The position numbers and the translations under genes were made by a program. The notes under the pieces were generated by a model. It was not told where the DNA came from. It saw only the letters and a list, made by a program, of their open reading frames with translations, and made no database searches. Below, in pieces: positions 1 through 7,062 of a stretch of DNA of 40,141 nt (its first letter is position 1; every line of letters begins with the position of its first letter). Source of the DNA: Opitutia bacterium (GTDB lineage Bacteria; Verrucomicrobiota; Verrucomicrobiia; Opitutales; JABJCN01). The DNA lies in the NCBI GenBank assembly GCA_018668635.1, contig JABJCN010000099.1:1-40141 (forward strand), read 5' to 3'.

Positions 1-203
1 GTCAGGGTCAAGGCGAAGGTCAGGGTCAAGGCGAAGGTCAAGGTCAAGGCGAAGGTCAGGGTCAAGGCGAAGGTCAGGGTCAAGGCGAAGGTCAGGGTCA
101 AGGCGAAGGTCAGGGTCAAGGTCAAGGTCAAGGTCAAGGTCAGGGTCAGGGTCAAGGTCAGGGTCAAGGCGAAGGTCAAGGTCAGGGTCAAGGTCAGGGT
201 CAG
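1..203 (+). repeat. Tandem repeat, 18-bp and 6-bp units, coding (GQ/GE)n
   Basis: Six consecutive 18-bp units, differing mainly by synonymous CAG/CAA swaps, give way to 6-bp GGTCAR units with one further GAA. The array is in frame with the downstream tail and encodes alternating Gly with Gln or Glu. It probably extends left of the window. Unit lengths divisible by three mean slippage would change protein length without breaking the frame. Confidence 0.95.
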
Positions 204-548
204 GTTGCATCTGCCGCTCAGGCACTTGCACAGGCTGCTGCCGCACAAGCCGCAGCGATGGCGCAATCACGTAATGCCAGTCAGGCTCCGGGGCAAAACC
301 CCAAGGGAGAAGGAATGCAGCTTAACTCAACAAGCGGTGCTGCTATAATTGCAGGTCACATGGACTATGATGCCTTACAGGAACTCCAGCGCAAGTCCGA
401 GCTAGACTGGGGCAAACTCCCCTCCCAGATGGCGAAGGATTTAATCGAAGGTAGTAAGGAAAATATTTCCGGAGAATATCGCCATCAAGTTCAAACCTAT
501 TTCCGGGCAATAGCTGAACTGGCCCGTCAAAAGAAAGAAAAGAAATAA
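1..548 (+). CDS. Gln/Gly/Glu-repeat protein, C-terminal part (5' end outside window)
   Basis: The reading frame is open from the left edge to the TAA at 546-548, so only the C-terminal ~180 residues are present. The first ~67 codons encode GQ/GE dipeptides, mostly as a six-residue G-Q-G-Q-G-E unit. An Ala/Gln-rich segment follows, then a compact tail of about 60 residues containing W-G-K-L-P and G-E-Y-R-H-Q-V-Q-T-Y-F. I recall that tail, behind a low-complexity stretch, as recurrent in large Planctomycetes and Verrucomicrobia proteins of unknown function encoded beside prenyltransferase-fold proteins, as here. An ATG at 258 would give a 96-residue ORF, but the same frame runs through the repeat, so I treat it as internal. 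Function is unknown; a large envelope protein is an inference. Confidence 0.75.
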   Translation, partial: QGQGEGQGQGEGQGQGEGQGQGEGQGQGEGQGQGEGQGQGQGQGQGQGQGQGQGQGEGQGQGQGQGQVASAAQALAQAAAAQAAAMAQSRNASQAPGQNPKGEGMQLNSTSGAAIIAGHMDYDALQELQRKSELDWGKLPSQMAKDLIEGSKENISGEYRHQVQTYFRAIAELARQKKEKK

Positions 549-606
549 ACCATTTAAGGAATTTCATTTTAAAACCCAAAGAATTTTTGATTTATCCAGA
601 ATCCTC

Positions 607-1740
607 ATGAGTCCCCACTCTCCCCAACAACTTCTAAATTGGTGTGGTTTTATTAGCCGCTTCAGGCAGGTTTGCCTATTGATCTTTCTTTCGACCTTAG
701 TGAAGGACGGTAATTTACACTCCGCTGATGAACCCAGCCCGATTGACGCCATCGCAAAAGATCGGGTTGATGTGGCCGTTGAACGTGCCACCCGATATTT
801 GATGACCAGACAGGATGCCAAAGGCTCCATTTCAGATCGCAGTAATTCAACTACGATGACTTCTCTGGCTATCATGGCAATGGCTGCGACAGGCAACCAA
901 CCAATTGACCCCACTCCGCAAGGTAAATCCATGCGTCGAGCCATAGAATTTGTTACCCAACAGGACAGGCAGGATGAAAATGGCTACTTCGGTAATCGTG
1001 ACGGTTCACGTATGTATGGCCACGGCATAATCTCCCTGATGTTGTCAGAGATGCTAGGAATGGGACTAAATGACAAGCAGGACCGCATCACCCGGGAACG
1101 TTGTCAAAAAGCCATCGATCTAATTCTCCGGTCCCAAAAACATCCCAAGAACTGGCAACATAAGGGCGGATGGCGCTACACTCCCGATTCAAAGGATGCT
1201 GATCTCTCTGTAACAGTCTGGCAACTAATGGCATTACGCTCTGCCAAGAATTCGGGACTCAAAGTGCCAAGTACCGCCATCAAGGATGCAGTTGAATATC
1301 TGAAGCGATCTTACAGATCAAATCTGGATGCCAAAGGCAACCCTATCGATAAAAAATCAGGCTTTGCCTATCAGCCAGGTGGTGGACCTGAGTTCACAAT
1401 GTGTGCAGCCGGACTTCTTGCCATGCAGGTGTGTGGTGAATATGATTCACCTTTTGTTCATGGTGCAGCTGATTGGTTGCTTGAGCATCCGCCCGCCAAG
1501 CACAATAAATTTTTCTTCTACGGCACATACTACTATTCTCAAGGTATGTATCAAAGAAAAGGTGAACATGCAAAAATTGCACGCAAGCAGGTAGAGGAAA
1601 TTCTCCTGAACATGCAATCCAAGGATGGTTCATGGCAAGGGACCGGTCAGGAAGGCGGTGCCGGCAAAATCTACAGCACCTCAATGGCGGTCCTTGCCCT
1701 GGCAGTAAAGTACCACTATCTGCCCATCTACCAGAGATAA
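607..1740 (+). CDS. Secreted prenyltransferase/squalene-oxidase-repeat (alpha/alpha toroid) protein
   Basis: A 377-residue protein with a hydrophobic N-terminal export segment (about residues 20-40) and repeated helical units of the terpenoid cyclase/prenyltransferase toroid fold: R-Y-L-M-T-R-Q-D near residue 65, T-Q-Q-D near 118, a G-G-W-R-Y-T-P block followed by D-L-S-V-T-V-W-Q-L-M-A-L near 200, F-A-Y-Q-P-G-G-G near 248, and a final S-K-D-G-S-W-Q-G plus Y-S-T-S-M-A-V-L-A-L. The Asp-rich catalytic motifs of squalene-hopene cyclase (DxDD type) are absent, so a binding or scaffold role is likelier than terpene cyclisation. It lies 58 bp after the Gln/Gly-repeat gene on the same strand, an arrangement I know from other PVC genomes. 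The ATG at 607 is used; no clear ribosome-binding site is seen. Substrate unknown. Confidence 0.8.
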   Translation: MSPHSPQQLLNWCGFISRFRQVCLLIFLSTLVKDGNLHSADEPSPIDAIAKDRVDVAVERATRYLMTRQDAKGSISDRSNSTTMTSLAIMAMAATGNQPIDPTPQGKSMRRAIEFVTQQDRQDENGYFGNRDGSRMYGHGIISLMLSEMLGMGLNDKQDRITRERCQKAIDLILRSQKHPKNWQHKGGWRYTPDSKDADLSVTVWQLMALRSAKNSGLKVPSTAIKDAVEYLKRSYRSNLDAKGNPIDKKSGFAYQPGGGPEFTMCAAGLLAMQVCGEYDSPFVHGAADWLLEHPPAKHNKFFFYGTYYYSQGMYQRKGEHAKIARKQVEEILLNMQSKDGSWQGTGQEGGAGKIYSTSMAVLALAVKYHYLPIYQR

Positions 1741-1754
1741 ACTGAGGAGTTTAT
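1737..1754. terminator. Candidate bidirectional hairpin between convergent genes
   Basis: A perfect 7-bp inverted repeat (ATAAACT, 4-nt loop GAGG, AGTTTAT) is followed by TTT. Both stop codons of the flanking convergent genes (TAA at 1738-1740 and the minus-strand stop at 1751-1753) lie within the arms. The stem is AT-rich and weak, so termination is plausible but unproven. Confidence 0.35.
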
Positions 1755-2533
1755 TTTCGTGCCGACTCAGGACGGGTAAAAATGATCGTATCACCAACCG
1801 ACTGTTGCTTATCGTAGGTATACCCTCCCAAGCCAAAACTTTTCAAATCAGATGGGGTCTCCACTCTCTCCTGAATAATAAATCGGCTCATCAGTCCCCT
1901 CGCCTTCTTGGCGAAAAAGCTTATGATCTTGAAATTACCATTCTTCTCATCCTTGAAAACTGGTGTTATAATGCGTGCACCCAATTTTTTTTGATTGATG
2001 CATTGAAAATATTCGTTGGAAGCAAGATTCACCAATATGCCACTTGAATCTGCAGATAGCGCTGCGGTTAGCGCATTGGTTATAGAATCACTCCAGAATG
2101 AATAGAGATTCTTGCCTCGTATGTTATCCAGCCCGGTGCCCATTTCCAGGCGATAGGGTTGCATAAGGTCCAAAGGGCGCAGAAGACCATACAAACCTGA
2201 AAGGATTCGCAGATGGTCCTGTGCGTAAGCAAGGTCATCATCCGAGAAGATATCAGCCTGCAATCCAGCGTAGACATCGCCTTTAAATGCCAGTAAGGCA
2301 GGCTTTGCATTTTCCGAAGTGAAAGGCGTGGACCAATCCCTAAAACGACAAAAGTTCAGCTCAGCCAACTTGGTGCTTACACCCATAAGATTCCCCAGTT
2401 CCGCGGAAGAAAAATCCCGCAATCGATCGATGAGGATACTTGAATCCTTCAGGAATTCAGGTTTAGTGAAAACTTCAGTACAAGGCTGAGTTTCGAAATC
2501 TAGGGTTTTGGCAGGAGAAACGACAGCAATCAT
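1751..2533 (-). CDS. yaaA: Peroxide stress protein YaaA (UPF0246/DUF328)
   Basis: At 260 residues the length matches the YaaA family. It begins with the hallmark M-I-A-V-V-S-P-A-K-T-L and carries the other family signatures: G-L-Y-G-L-L-R-P-L-D in the middle, a L-A-S-N-E-Y-F block, and K-K-A-R-G-L-M-S-R-F-I near the C-terminus. E. coli YaaA limits intracellular free iron and DNA damage during hydrogen peroxide stress and binds DNA; this is taken from the family. The protein is cytoplasmic with no signal peptide. The gene is transcribed convergently with the toroid gene and divergently from the gene at 2571, with 37 bp between starts. It looks like a stand-alone housekeeping gene, unrelated to its neighbours. 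Confidence 0.95.
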   Translation of the reverse strand: MIAVVSPAKTLDFETQPCTEVFTKPEFLKDSSILIDRLRDFSSAELGNLMGVSTKLAELNFCRFRDWSTPFTSENAKPALLAFKGDVYAGLQADIFSDDDLAYAQDHLRILSGLYGLLRPLDLMQPYRLEMGTGLDNIRGKNLYSFWSDSITNALTAALSADSSGILVNLASNEYFQCINQKKLGARIITPVFKDEKNGNFKIISFFAKKARGLMSRFIIQERVETPSDLKSFGLGGYTYDKQQSVGDTIIFTRPESARK

Positions 2534-2570
2534 AGGGCTAAAATATATGTTTAAGGCGATTGATGAATAA

Positions 2571-3197
2571 ATGAATAATTTCTGTCAACGGCATTGGTTG
2601 AATTGTATACTCCCAGGTCTTTACCTGATATCCTCATCGCTTGGGCACGCTCATCCAGCATGGTTGCATACCAAAGTGGAAGGCGAACTATTACACGGCA
2701 CCGTACTTAATGTTGACGGTACCAACCTTATCCTACAAGTCGCAATGTGGCAAAAAACAGGTCAAACCAACAAGGAAACACTTAAAATCACATCCGAGAC
2801 TAAACTGGCCATCCTTGTTCCTGTCGATCTGGATAAAATACCAGAATTTTCATTTGTGAAATTGGAAGGACAGGTTGTAGATAGGCAGCAAGAATTTATT
2901 GGAAATAAACTGACGGTCCTTCCCCCCTGGTATCCTGAGACACCAGGTTTCAAGGATAAATCTGCAATAGGAATTTTTCGCCACAACCGTAAAGGTGAAC
3001 TATTCATCCAAGCCAAGCGTCGAATGATCAAAATCCATAACCAATCTAACCTGAAGTCTTTCAGGTTAGAAGAACGAGGTGACATTTCCTCGCTCAGAAA
3101 AGGACAAGAAATTATTCTTTCACAAACCCTAAAAAATGGGATACAGACTGTAACAGCACTTTGTATTCTCGATGATGAAACTGAGAATGAGCGTTAG
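2571..3197 (+). CDS. Small secreted protein of unknown function
   Basis: A 208-residue protein with a probable Sec signal peptide (about residues 8-27, ending near G-H-A-H). The mature part seems to have two similar beta-rich halves: one around H-G-T-V-L-N-V-D-G-T-N-L-I-L-Q-V followed by a L-E-G-Q-V-V segment, and a second around I-F-R-H-N-R-K-G-E-L-F-I-Q followed by S-S-L-R-K-G-Q-E-I-I-L. This is reminiscent of small repeated beta-barrel domains such as DUF5666, but I cannot assign a family. The upstream ATG at 2563 runs into a stop, so 2571 is the first usable start. The gene lies just ahead of a MORN-repeat lipoprotein gene and may be co-transcribed with it. Confidence 0.65.
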   Translation: MNNFCQRHWLNCILPGLYLISSSLGHAHPAWLHTKVEGELLHGTVLNVDGTNLILQVAMWQKTGQTNKETLKITSETKLAILVPVDLDKIPEFSFVKLEGQVVDRQQEFIGNKLTVLPPWYPETPGFKDKSAIGIFRHNRKGELFIQAKRRMIKIHNQSNLKSFRLEERGDISSLRKGQEIILSQTLKNGIQTVTALCILDDETENER

Positions 3198-3247
3198 ACT
3201 TGCACGTTAGGCAAGGAAACATAGGATTCATAATAAATCTAATTTTT

Positions 3248-3661
3248 GTGAAAATTTGCTTCCCTATTCAATTCGCTCTCGTTTTCTCGGTATTACTATG
3301 CTGGAGTTGTAAAACCACCCATCAGGAACCCATACCGAGCGCTTCTCCTACGGTACCAAAGTCAAAGTCAGCAAAGATCATTGAATACAACGGGCTTTAT
3401 TATCAGGAAGGGACCACCATCCCATTTACAGGAAGGCAAAAAAGTTACTGGCCGAATGGTCGCATGATGCAGGATGTGTCTTTTCACCGAGGAAAAAAGA
3501 ACGGTAAGGAGATTCGGTGGTTCTATAATGGAAAACCATACTATGAAAAGAACTTCCTCCATGGTAAACTACATGGTGTCAAAAAGGAATGGGATATGCA
3601 GTCCGAGTTAAAAGTCAGTGAAATCTGGAACAGTGGTAGACTTCACGAAAAATTGAAATAA
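3248..3661 (+). CDS. MORN_2/YwqK-type repeat lipoprotein
   Basis: The mature protein opens with a module I-E-Y-N-G-L-Y-Y ... P-F-T-G, followed by MORN_2-type repeats (W-P-N-G-R-M-M-Q; G-K-K-N-G-K-E-I-R-W-F-Y-N-G-K; H-G-K-L-H-G-V-K-K-E-W). I chose the GTG at 3248 because it gives a compact signal M-K-I-C-F-P-I-Q-F-A-L-V-F-S-V-L-L-C-W-S-C with a lipobox-like cysteine, although tryptophan at -2 is atypical. A TTG at 3200, two bases after the preceding stop, is the alternative and would extend the protein to 153 residues. Databases call this family an antitoxin after Bacillus YwqK, but no toxin gene is adjacent. It is probably an envelope-anchored repeat protein. Two larger proteins of the same type occur at 30187 and 34447. 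Confidence 0.7.
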   Translation: MKICFPIQFALVFSVLLCWSCKTTHQEPIPSASPTVPKSKSAKIIEYNGLYYQEGTTIPFTGRQKSYWPNGRMMQDVSFHRGKKNGKEIRWFYNGKPYYEKNFLHGKLHGVKKEWDMQSELKVSEIWNSGRLHEKLK

Positions 3662-3876
3662 GCCTGTTTCAATCCACAAGAATCCAATGGATTCCAAATG
3701 CTAAAAACAATCACAAGTTCTTGTGCATCCAGGTGGCAAAAGTCCAAACTGACAAAGGCAACATAACCCGCAAGAAGGATATTGGCACCAAGAGATTGAC
3801 GTAGGAAAAACTCATAGAACAATTCATACCTTGGGACGAAAATATTAAAGCAAATTTCACCCTTTAATCACCAACA
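3662..3876. other. Intergenic region with short inverted repeats
   Basis: This 215-bp gap precedes the dehydratase operon and has no supportable ORF. Two short perfect inverted repeats are visible: GAATCC-AAT-GGATTC at 3680-3694 and ACAAG-TT-CTTGT just upstream of 3730. Either could end transcription of the preceding genes or serve as an operator. Repeats this short also occur by chance. The operon promoter is presumably here, but no confident -35/-10 pair is seen. Confidence 0.3.
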
Positions 3877-4980
3877 ATGAAAATCAACCGCATCTCAGCT
3901 TATCAGGTAAACCTTCCCCTTCATGAAGGTTCCTACAATTGGTCTGGAGGCAAGTCAGTTACGATCTTTGACAGTACAATTGTACGCATTGATACAGATG
4001 AAGGATTGACCGGTTGGGCGGAAGTTTGCCCCCTCGGTCCCTTCTACCTTCCTGCGTATGCGGAAGGTGTTCGTGCAGGTCTTCGTGAACTTGCACCGCA
4101 CCTTATCGGTCATGACCCGACCCGAATTATGCCGATAAATAAATTGATGGATAGCGCGCTCAAGGGTCATCCCTATGTTAAAAGCGGGATTGACATAGCC
4201 TGCTGGGATATCCTGGGCAAGCATTCCGGCCAAAGTATCTGCGAACTACTTGGTGGGCGCCATGAAGAAGACTTTATTCTATACAGGGCGATTTCCCAGC
4301 AGTCCCCGGAGGAAATGGCAGCCAATGTCCAAGCCTATAGGGACGAAGGTTACACACGCTTCCAACTAAAAGTTGGTGGAGATCCAGACACAGACATAGA
4401 TCGCATTAAAGCCGTAGCAGAAAACCTAAACGCTGGGGACAAACTAATTGCTGATGCCAATACAGGGTGGACGCAACACGAAGCAGCCCGAGTAGTTCGT
4501 GGAGTAAAGGATGTTGACGTCTATATCGAACAGCCTTGTCTGACCTACGAAGAATGCTTGGCTATTAGGCGCCGCACGGATCATCCATTCATTCTCGATG
4601 AGAATATTGATGGCATGCAAGCTCTGCTTCGGGGCTTCGCTGATCAGGCCATGGATAACGTGAATATCAAGATCAGTAAATTTGGTGGACTGACCAAGGC
4701 AAAACTGGCACGAGATCTCTGTGCTGAGCTAGGTATCGCCATGACCATTGAAGATAGTTGGGGGGGGGATATCACCACTGCAGCTATTGCGGTACTGGCG
4801 CAGAGCACTCCCCCTGAATTACTATTTACCTCCACTGACTTCAATAGTTATGTCACCGTCAGCACAGCCACGGGAGCCCCTCATAGAAAAAATGGAAGAA
4901 TGGCTGCATCCATGGAACCGGGACTGGGGATCAAGCCACGTATGGATATCCTGGGCGAAGCAGTGGTAAGCATCGAGTAA
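3877..4980 (+). CDS. Mandelate racemase/muconate lactonizing family enzyme, probably hydroxyproline-type dehydratase or epimerase
   Basis: A 367-residue, full-length enolase-superfamily enzyme with the N-terminal capping domain and TIM barrel. Visible active-site residues are metal ligands D193 (A-D-A-N-T-G-W), E218 (Y-I-E-Q-P) and D241 (L-D-E-N), with acid/base candidates K165 (Q-L-K-V-G-G) and K265 (N-I-K-I-S-K-F-G-G), plus the E-D-S-W-G-G-D-I motif at 292-299. The single-lysine Q-L-K-V-G-G and the S-W-G-G-D-I motif resemble cis-3-hydroxy-L-proline dehydratase and 4-hydroxyproline betaine 2-epimerase more than mandelate racemase or dipeptide epimerases; that is memory-based family comparison, so substrate is uncertain. 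It is cytoplasmic and stops 2 bp before a prolyl oligopeptidase gene, suggesting peptide-derived imino acids as substrate. A run of nine G lies inside the S-W-G-G-D codons. Confidence 0.85.
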   Translation: MKINRISAYQVNLPLHEGSYNWSGGKSVTIFDSTIVRIDTDEGLTGWAEVCPLGPFYLPAYAEGVRAGLRELAPHLIGHDPTRIMPINKLMDSALKGHPYVKSGIDIACWDILGKHSGQSICELLGGRHEEDFILYRAISQQSPEEMAANVQAYRDEGYTRFQLKVGGDPDTDIDRIKAVAENLNAGDKLIADANTGWTQHEAARVVRGVKDVDVYIEQPCLTYEECLAIRRRTDHPFILDENIDGMQALLRGFADQAMDNVNIKISKFGGLTKAKLARDLCAELGIAMTIEDSWGGDITTAAIAVLAQSTPPELLFTSTDFNSYVTVSTATGAPHRKNGRMAASMEPGLGIKPRMDILGEAVVSIE

Positions 4981-4982
4981 TC

Positions 4983-7061
4983 ATGTTTTCTCCTAGCAAC
5001 CTTTTGCTGTTAGTTCTGTTAGTAGTCCTAAACCTTACTCTAGTGGCTGAAGACCCAAATCTTTGGCTTGAAGAGGTTGAAGGCGAAAAGGCGCTTAAAT
5101 GGGTCAGGAAGCAGAACAAAATTTCTCAAAAAACCATTGAGGCACATCCAGCCTTTAAGAACATTCACGAACAGACCCTCAAAGTCCTCGAGTCCGATGA
5201 CCGCATTCCCTACTTCAAGCAGCGAGGCAATCAACTCTATAACTTCTGGCAGGGCCAAGAACATATAAGAGGCCTTTGGCGGCGTACCACATTGGAAGAA
5301 TACAAAAAGGAGGATACAGCATGGGAAACAGTCATTGACATCGATAAAATAGCCAAAACAGAAAAAGAAAACTGGGTATACAAGGGTGTTGAAGTATTAC
5401 AACCCAGTCATGATCGCGCAATTGTAAGGCTTTCCCGGGGAGGCAAAGATGCATCCGTATATCGCGAATTCGACTTAAATTCCAGAACCTTTGTTCCCAA
5501 AGGATTCAAATTGGAGGAAGCCAAGAGTGAACTTACATGGATGGACCGCAATACCACTCTCGTTGCCACAGACTTTGGGAAGGATAGCCTTACAAATTCC
5601 GGTTATCCACGAATAGTTAAGCTTTGGAAGCGTGGACAACCTCTGTCAGATGCCAGAAAAATCTTCGAGGGGAAGAGCACAGATGTTGGCATTTGGCCTT
5701 TAACCCTCAATACCACTGATGGAACGCTCGCTTTTATCAGGCGTTCTCAAACCTTCTACAAGGGGGAGTACCACTTCCTCAAGGATAACAAGCTCCTGAA
5801 ACTACCCTTGCCTGAGGATGCCAGAATCAAAGATTACTACGATGGACAACTGTTGATCGAACTCAAGTCCAAGTGGGATATAAATTCAAGAACCATGGCT
5901 CAGGGCGCATTGGTGAGTCTTGATCTGGAAAAGCTTCTGAACGGGGCCATTGAGCCAAAAATCGTCCACAAACCAGATATACACTCAACAATTACTTCTG
6001 TAGATGTCACCGCTGATGCAGTGATTGTCAACACGATGACAAAGGTCAAAAGTCGCCTCCTTCGCTACATAATGAATGACGGAGAGTGGATAAACCATTC
6101 AATCTTCAAGGAACTCAAAAACGGTGTTATCTACATATCCAATACGTCCCCTCATAGGCAAGACTACACACTCAGTTTCCAGAATTTCCTAACACCCGCC
6201 ACACTATACCATGTTCCCCCGGTCCCGAGCCCAAGAGTAAAACTAAAGCAGGCACCCAGACATTTTGATGCTTCCCGCCTAACAGTACAACAACACTGGG
6301 CAACGTCCAAGGACGGCACTCAAGTACCCTACTTTCTTGTGGGAGACAAAAACCGTCGATCTGATGGGAAAAACCCGACACTACTTTACGCTTACGGGGG
6401 ATTTGAAATCTCCATGCGGCCATGGTATTCATCCACAACGGGAATCAACTGGTTTGCCCGAGGCGGTGTCTACGCACTTGCAAATATCCGTGGTGGAGGG
6501 GAATTTGGACCGTCATGGCACCAATCCGCGCTCAAAACCAAGCGTAACAAGACCTACGAGGATTTCATTGCAGTTGCAGAAAACCTTATAAGGAAAGGTA
6601 TAACAACCCCACGACACCTCGGAATACGTGGTGGAAGTAATGGAGGGTTACTGACTGGTGTGGCATTGACCAAGCGTCCCGATCTATTCAATGCGGTCGT
6701 ATGCCAAGTTCCATTGCTGGATATGCAACGTTATACAAAGCTACTGGCCGGACATAGTTGGATTGCAGAATATGGAGATCCGGAAATACCCGAAATCTGG
6801 AATTTCTGGAAAAAATGGTCCCCTTATCACAACATACAAAAAGACATTAAATATCCCAGGGTTTTATTTACAACATCGACCAAGGATGATCGTGTTCATC
6901 CCGGTCATGCACGCAAGATGGTTGCTCGCATGAAGAAACAGGGGCACTCTGTCCTATACTATGAAAACATTGAAGGTGGCCACTCCGGAGCCGCAAACCT
7001 CAAGCAAACAGCCTACGCTCAGGCAATTGCCTATGCATACCTGCTTCAGCAATTAAAATAG
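4983..7061 (+). CDS. Secreted prolyl oligopeptidase family serine peptidase (S9)
   Basis: A 692-residue protein with a Sec signal peptide (hydrophobic residues 5-21, V-A-E-D junction). The N-terminal propeller region begins with D-P-N-L-W-L-E-E-V-E-G, typical of S9A proteins, and the C-terminal alpha/beta-hydrolase domain carries all three catalytic residues: S552 in G-G-S-N-G-G, the Asp at D635/D636 in K-D-D-R-V-H-P-G-H, and H667 in G-G-H-S-G. Spacing is close to that of the porcine enzyme. Family members cleave small peptides after proline. Export suggests action on peptides in the periplasm or outside the cell. It starts 2 bp after the dehydratase stop and ends 1 bp before the next GTG start, so it is the middle gene of a tightly packed operon. 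Confidence 0.93.
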   Translation: MFSPSNLLLLVLLVVLNLTLVAEDPNLWLEEVEGEKALKWVRKQNKISQKTIEAHPAFKNIHEQTLKVLESDDRIPYFKQRGNQLYNFWQGQEHIRGLWRRTTLEEYKKEDTAWETVIDIDKIAKTEKENWVYKGVEVLQPSHDRAIVRLSRGGKDASVYREFDLNSRTFVPKGFKLEEAKSELTWMDRNTTLVATDFGKDSLTNSGYPRIVKLWKRGQPLSDARKIFEGKSTDVGIWPLTLNTTDGTLAFIRRSQTFYKGEYHFLKDNKLLKLPLPEDARIKDYYDGQLLIELKSKWDINSRTMAQGALVSLDLEKLLNGAIEPKIVHKPDIHSTITSVDVTADAVIVNTMTKVKSRLLRYIMNDGEWINHSIFKELKNGVIYISNTSPHRQDYTLSFQNFLTPATLYHVPPVPSPRVKLKQAPRHFDASRLTVQQHWATSKDGTQVPYFLVGDKNRRSDGKNPTLLYAYGGFEISMRPWYSSTTGINWFARGGVYALANIRGGGEFGPSWHQSALKTKRNKTYEDFIAVAENLIRKGITTPRHLGIRGGSNGGLLTGVALTKRPDLFNAVVCQVPLLDMQRYTKLLAGHSWIAEYGDPEIPEIWNFWKKWSPYHNIQKDIKYPRVLFTTSTKDDRVHPGHARKMVARMKKQGHSVLYYENIEGGHSGAANLKQTAYAQAIAYAYLLQQLK

Positions 7062-7062
7062 A

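Noticed and set aside
1-203. Possible CRISPR or non-coding satellite array
   Set aside because: The repeats are directly tandem without spacers and keep one open reading frame that continues into a coherent protein tail.
258-548. Independent 96-residue gene
   Set aside because: The frame is open upstream through the Gln/Gly repeat to the window edge, so the ATG at 258 is internal.
607-1740. Squalene-hopene cyclase
   Set aside because: The toroid repeats are present but the catalytic Asp-rich motif is missing, the protein is about half the usual length and it carries an export signal.
3200-3661. Toxin-antitoxin module based on the YwqK family name
   Set aside because: No toxin-like gene is adjacent, and the protein has an export signal and is one of three similar envelope proteins in the window.
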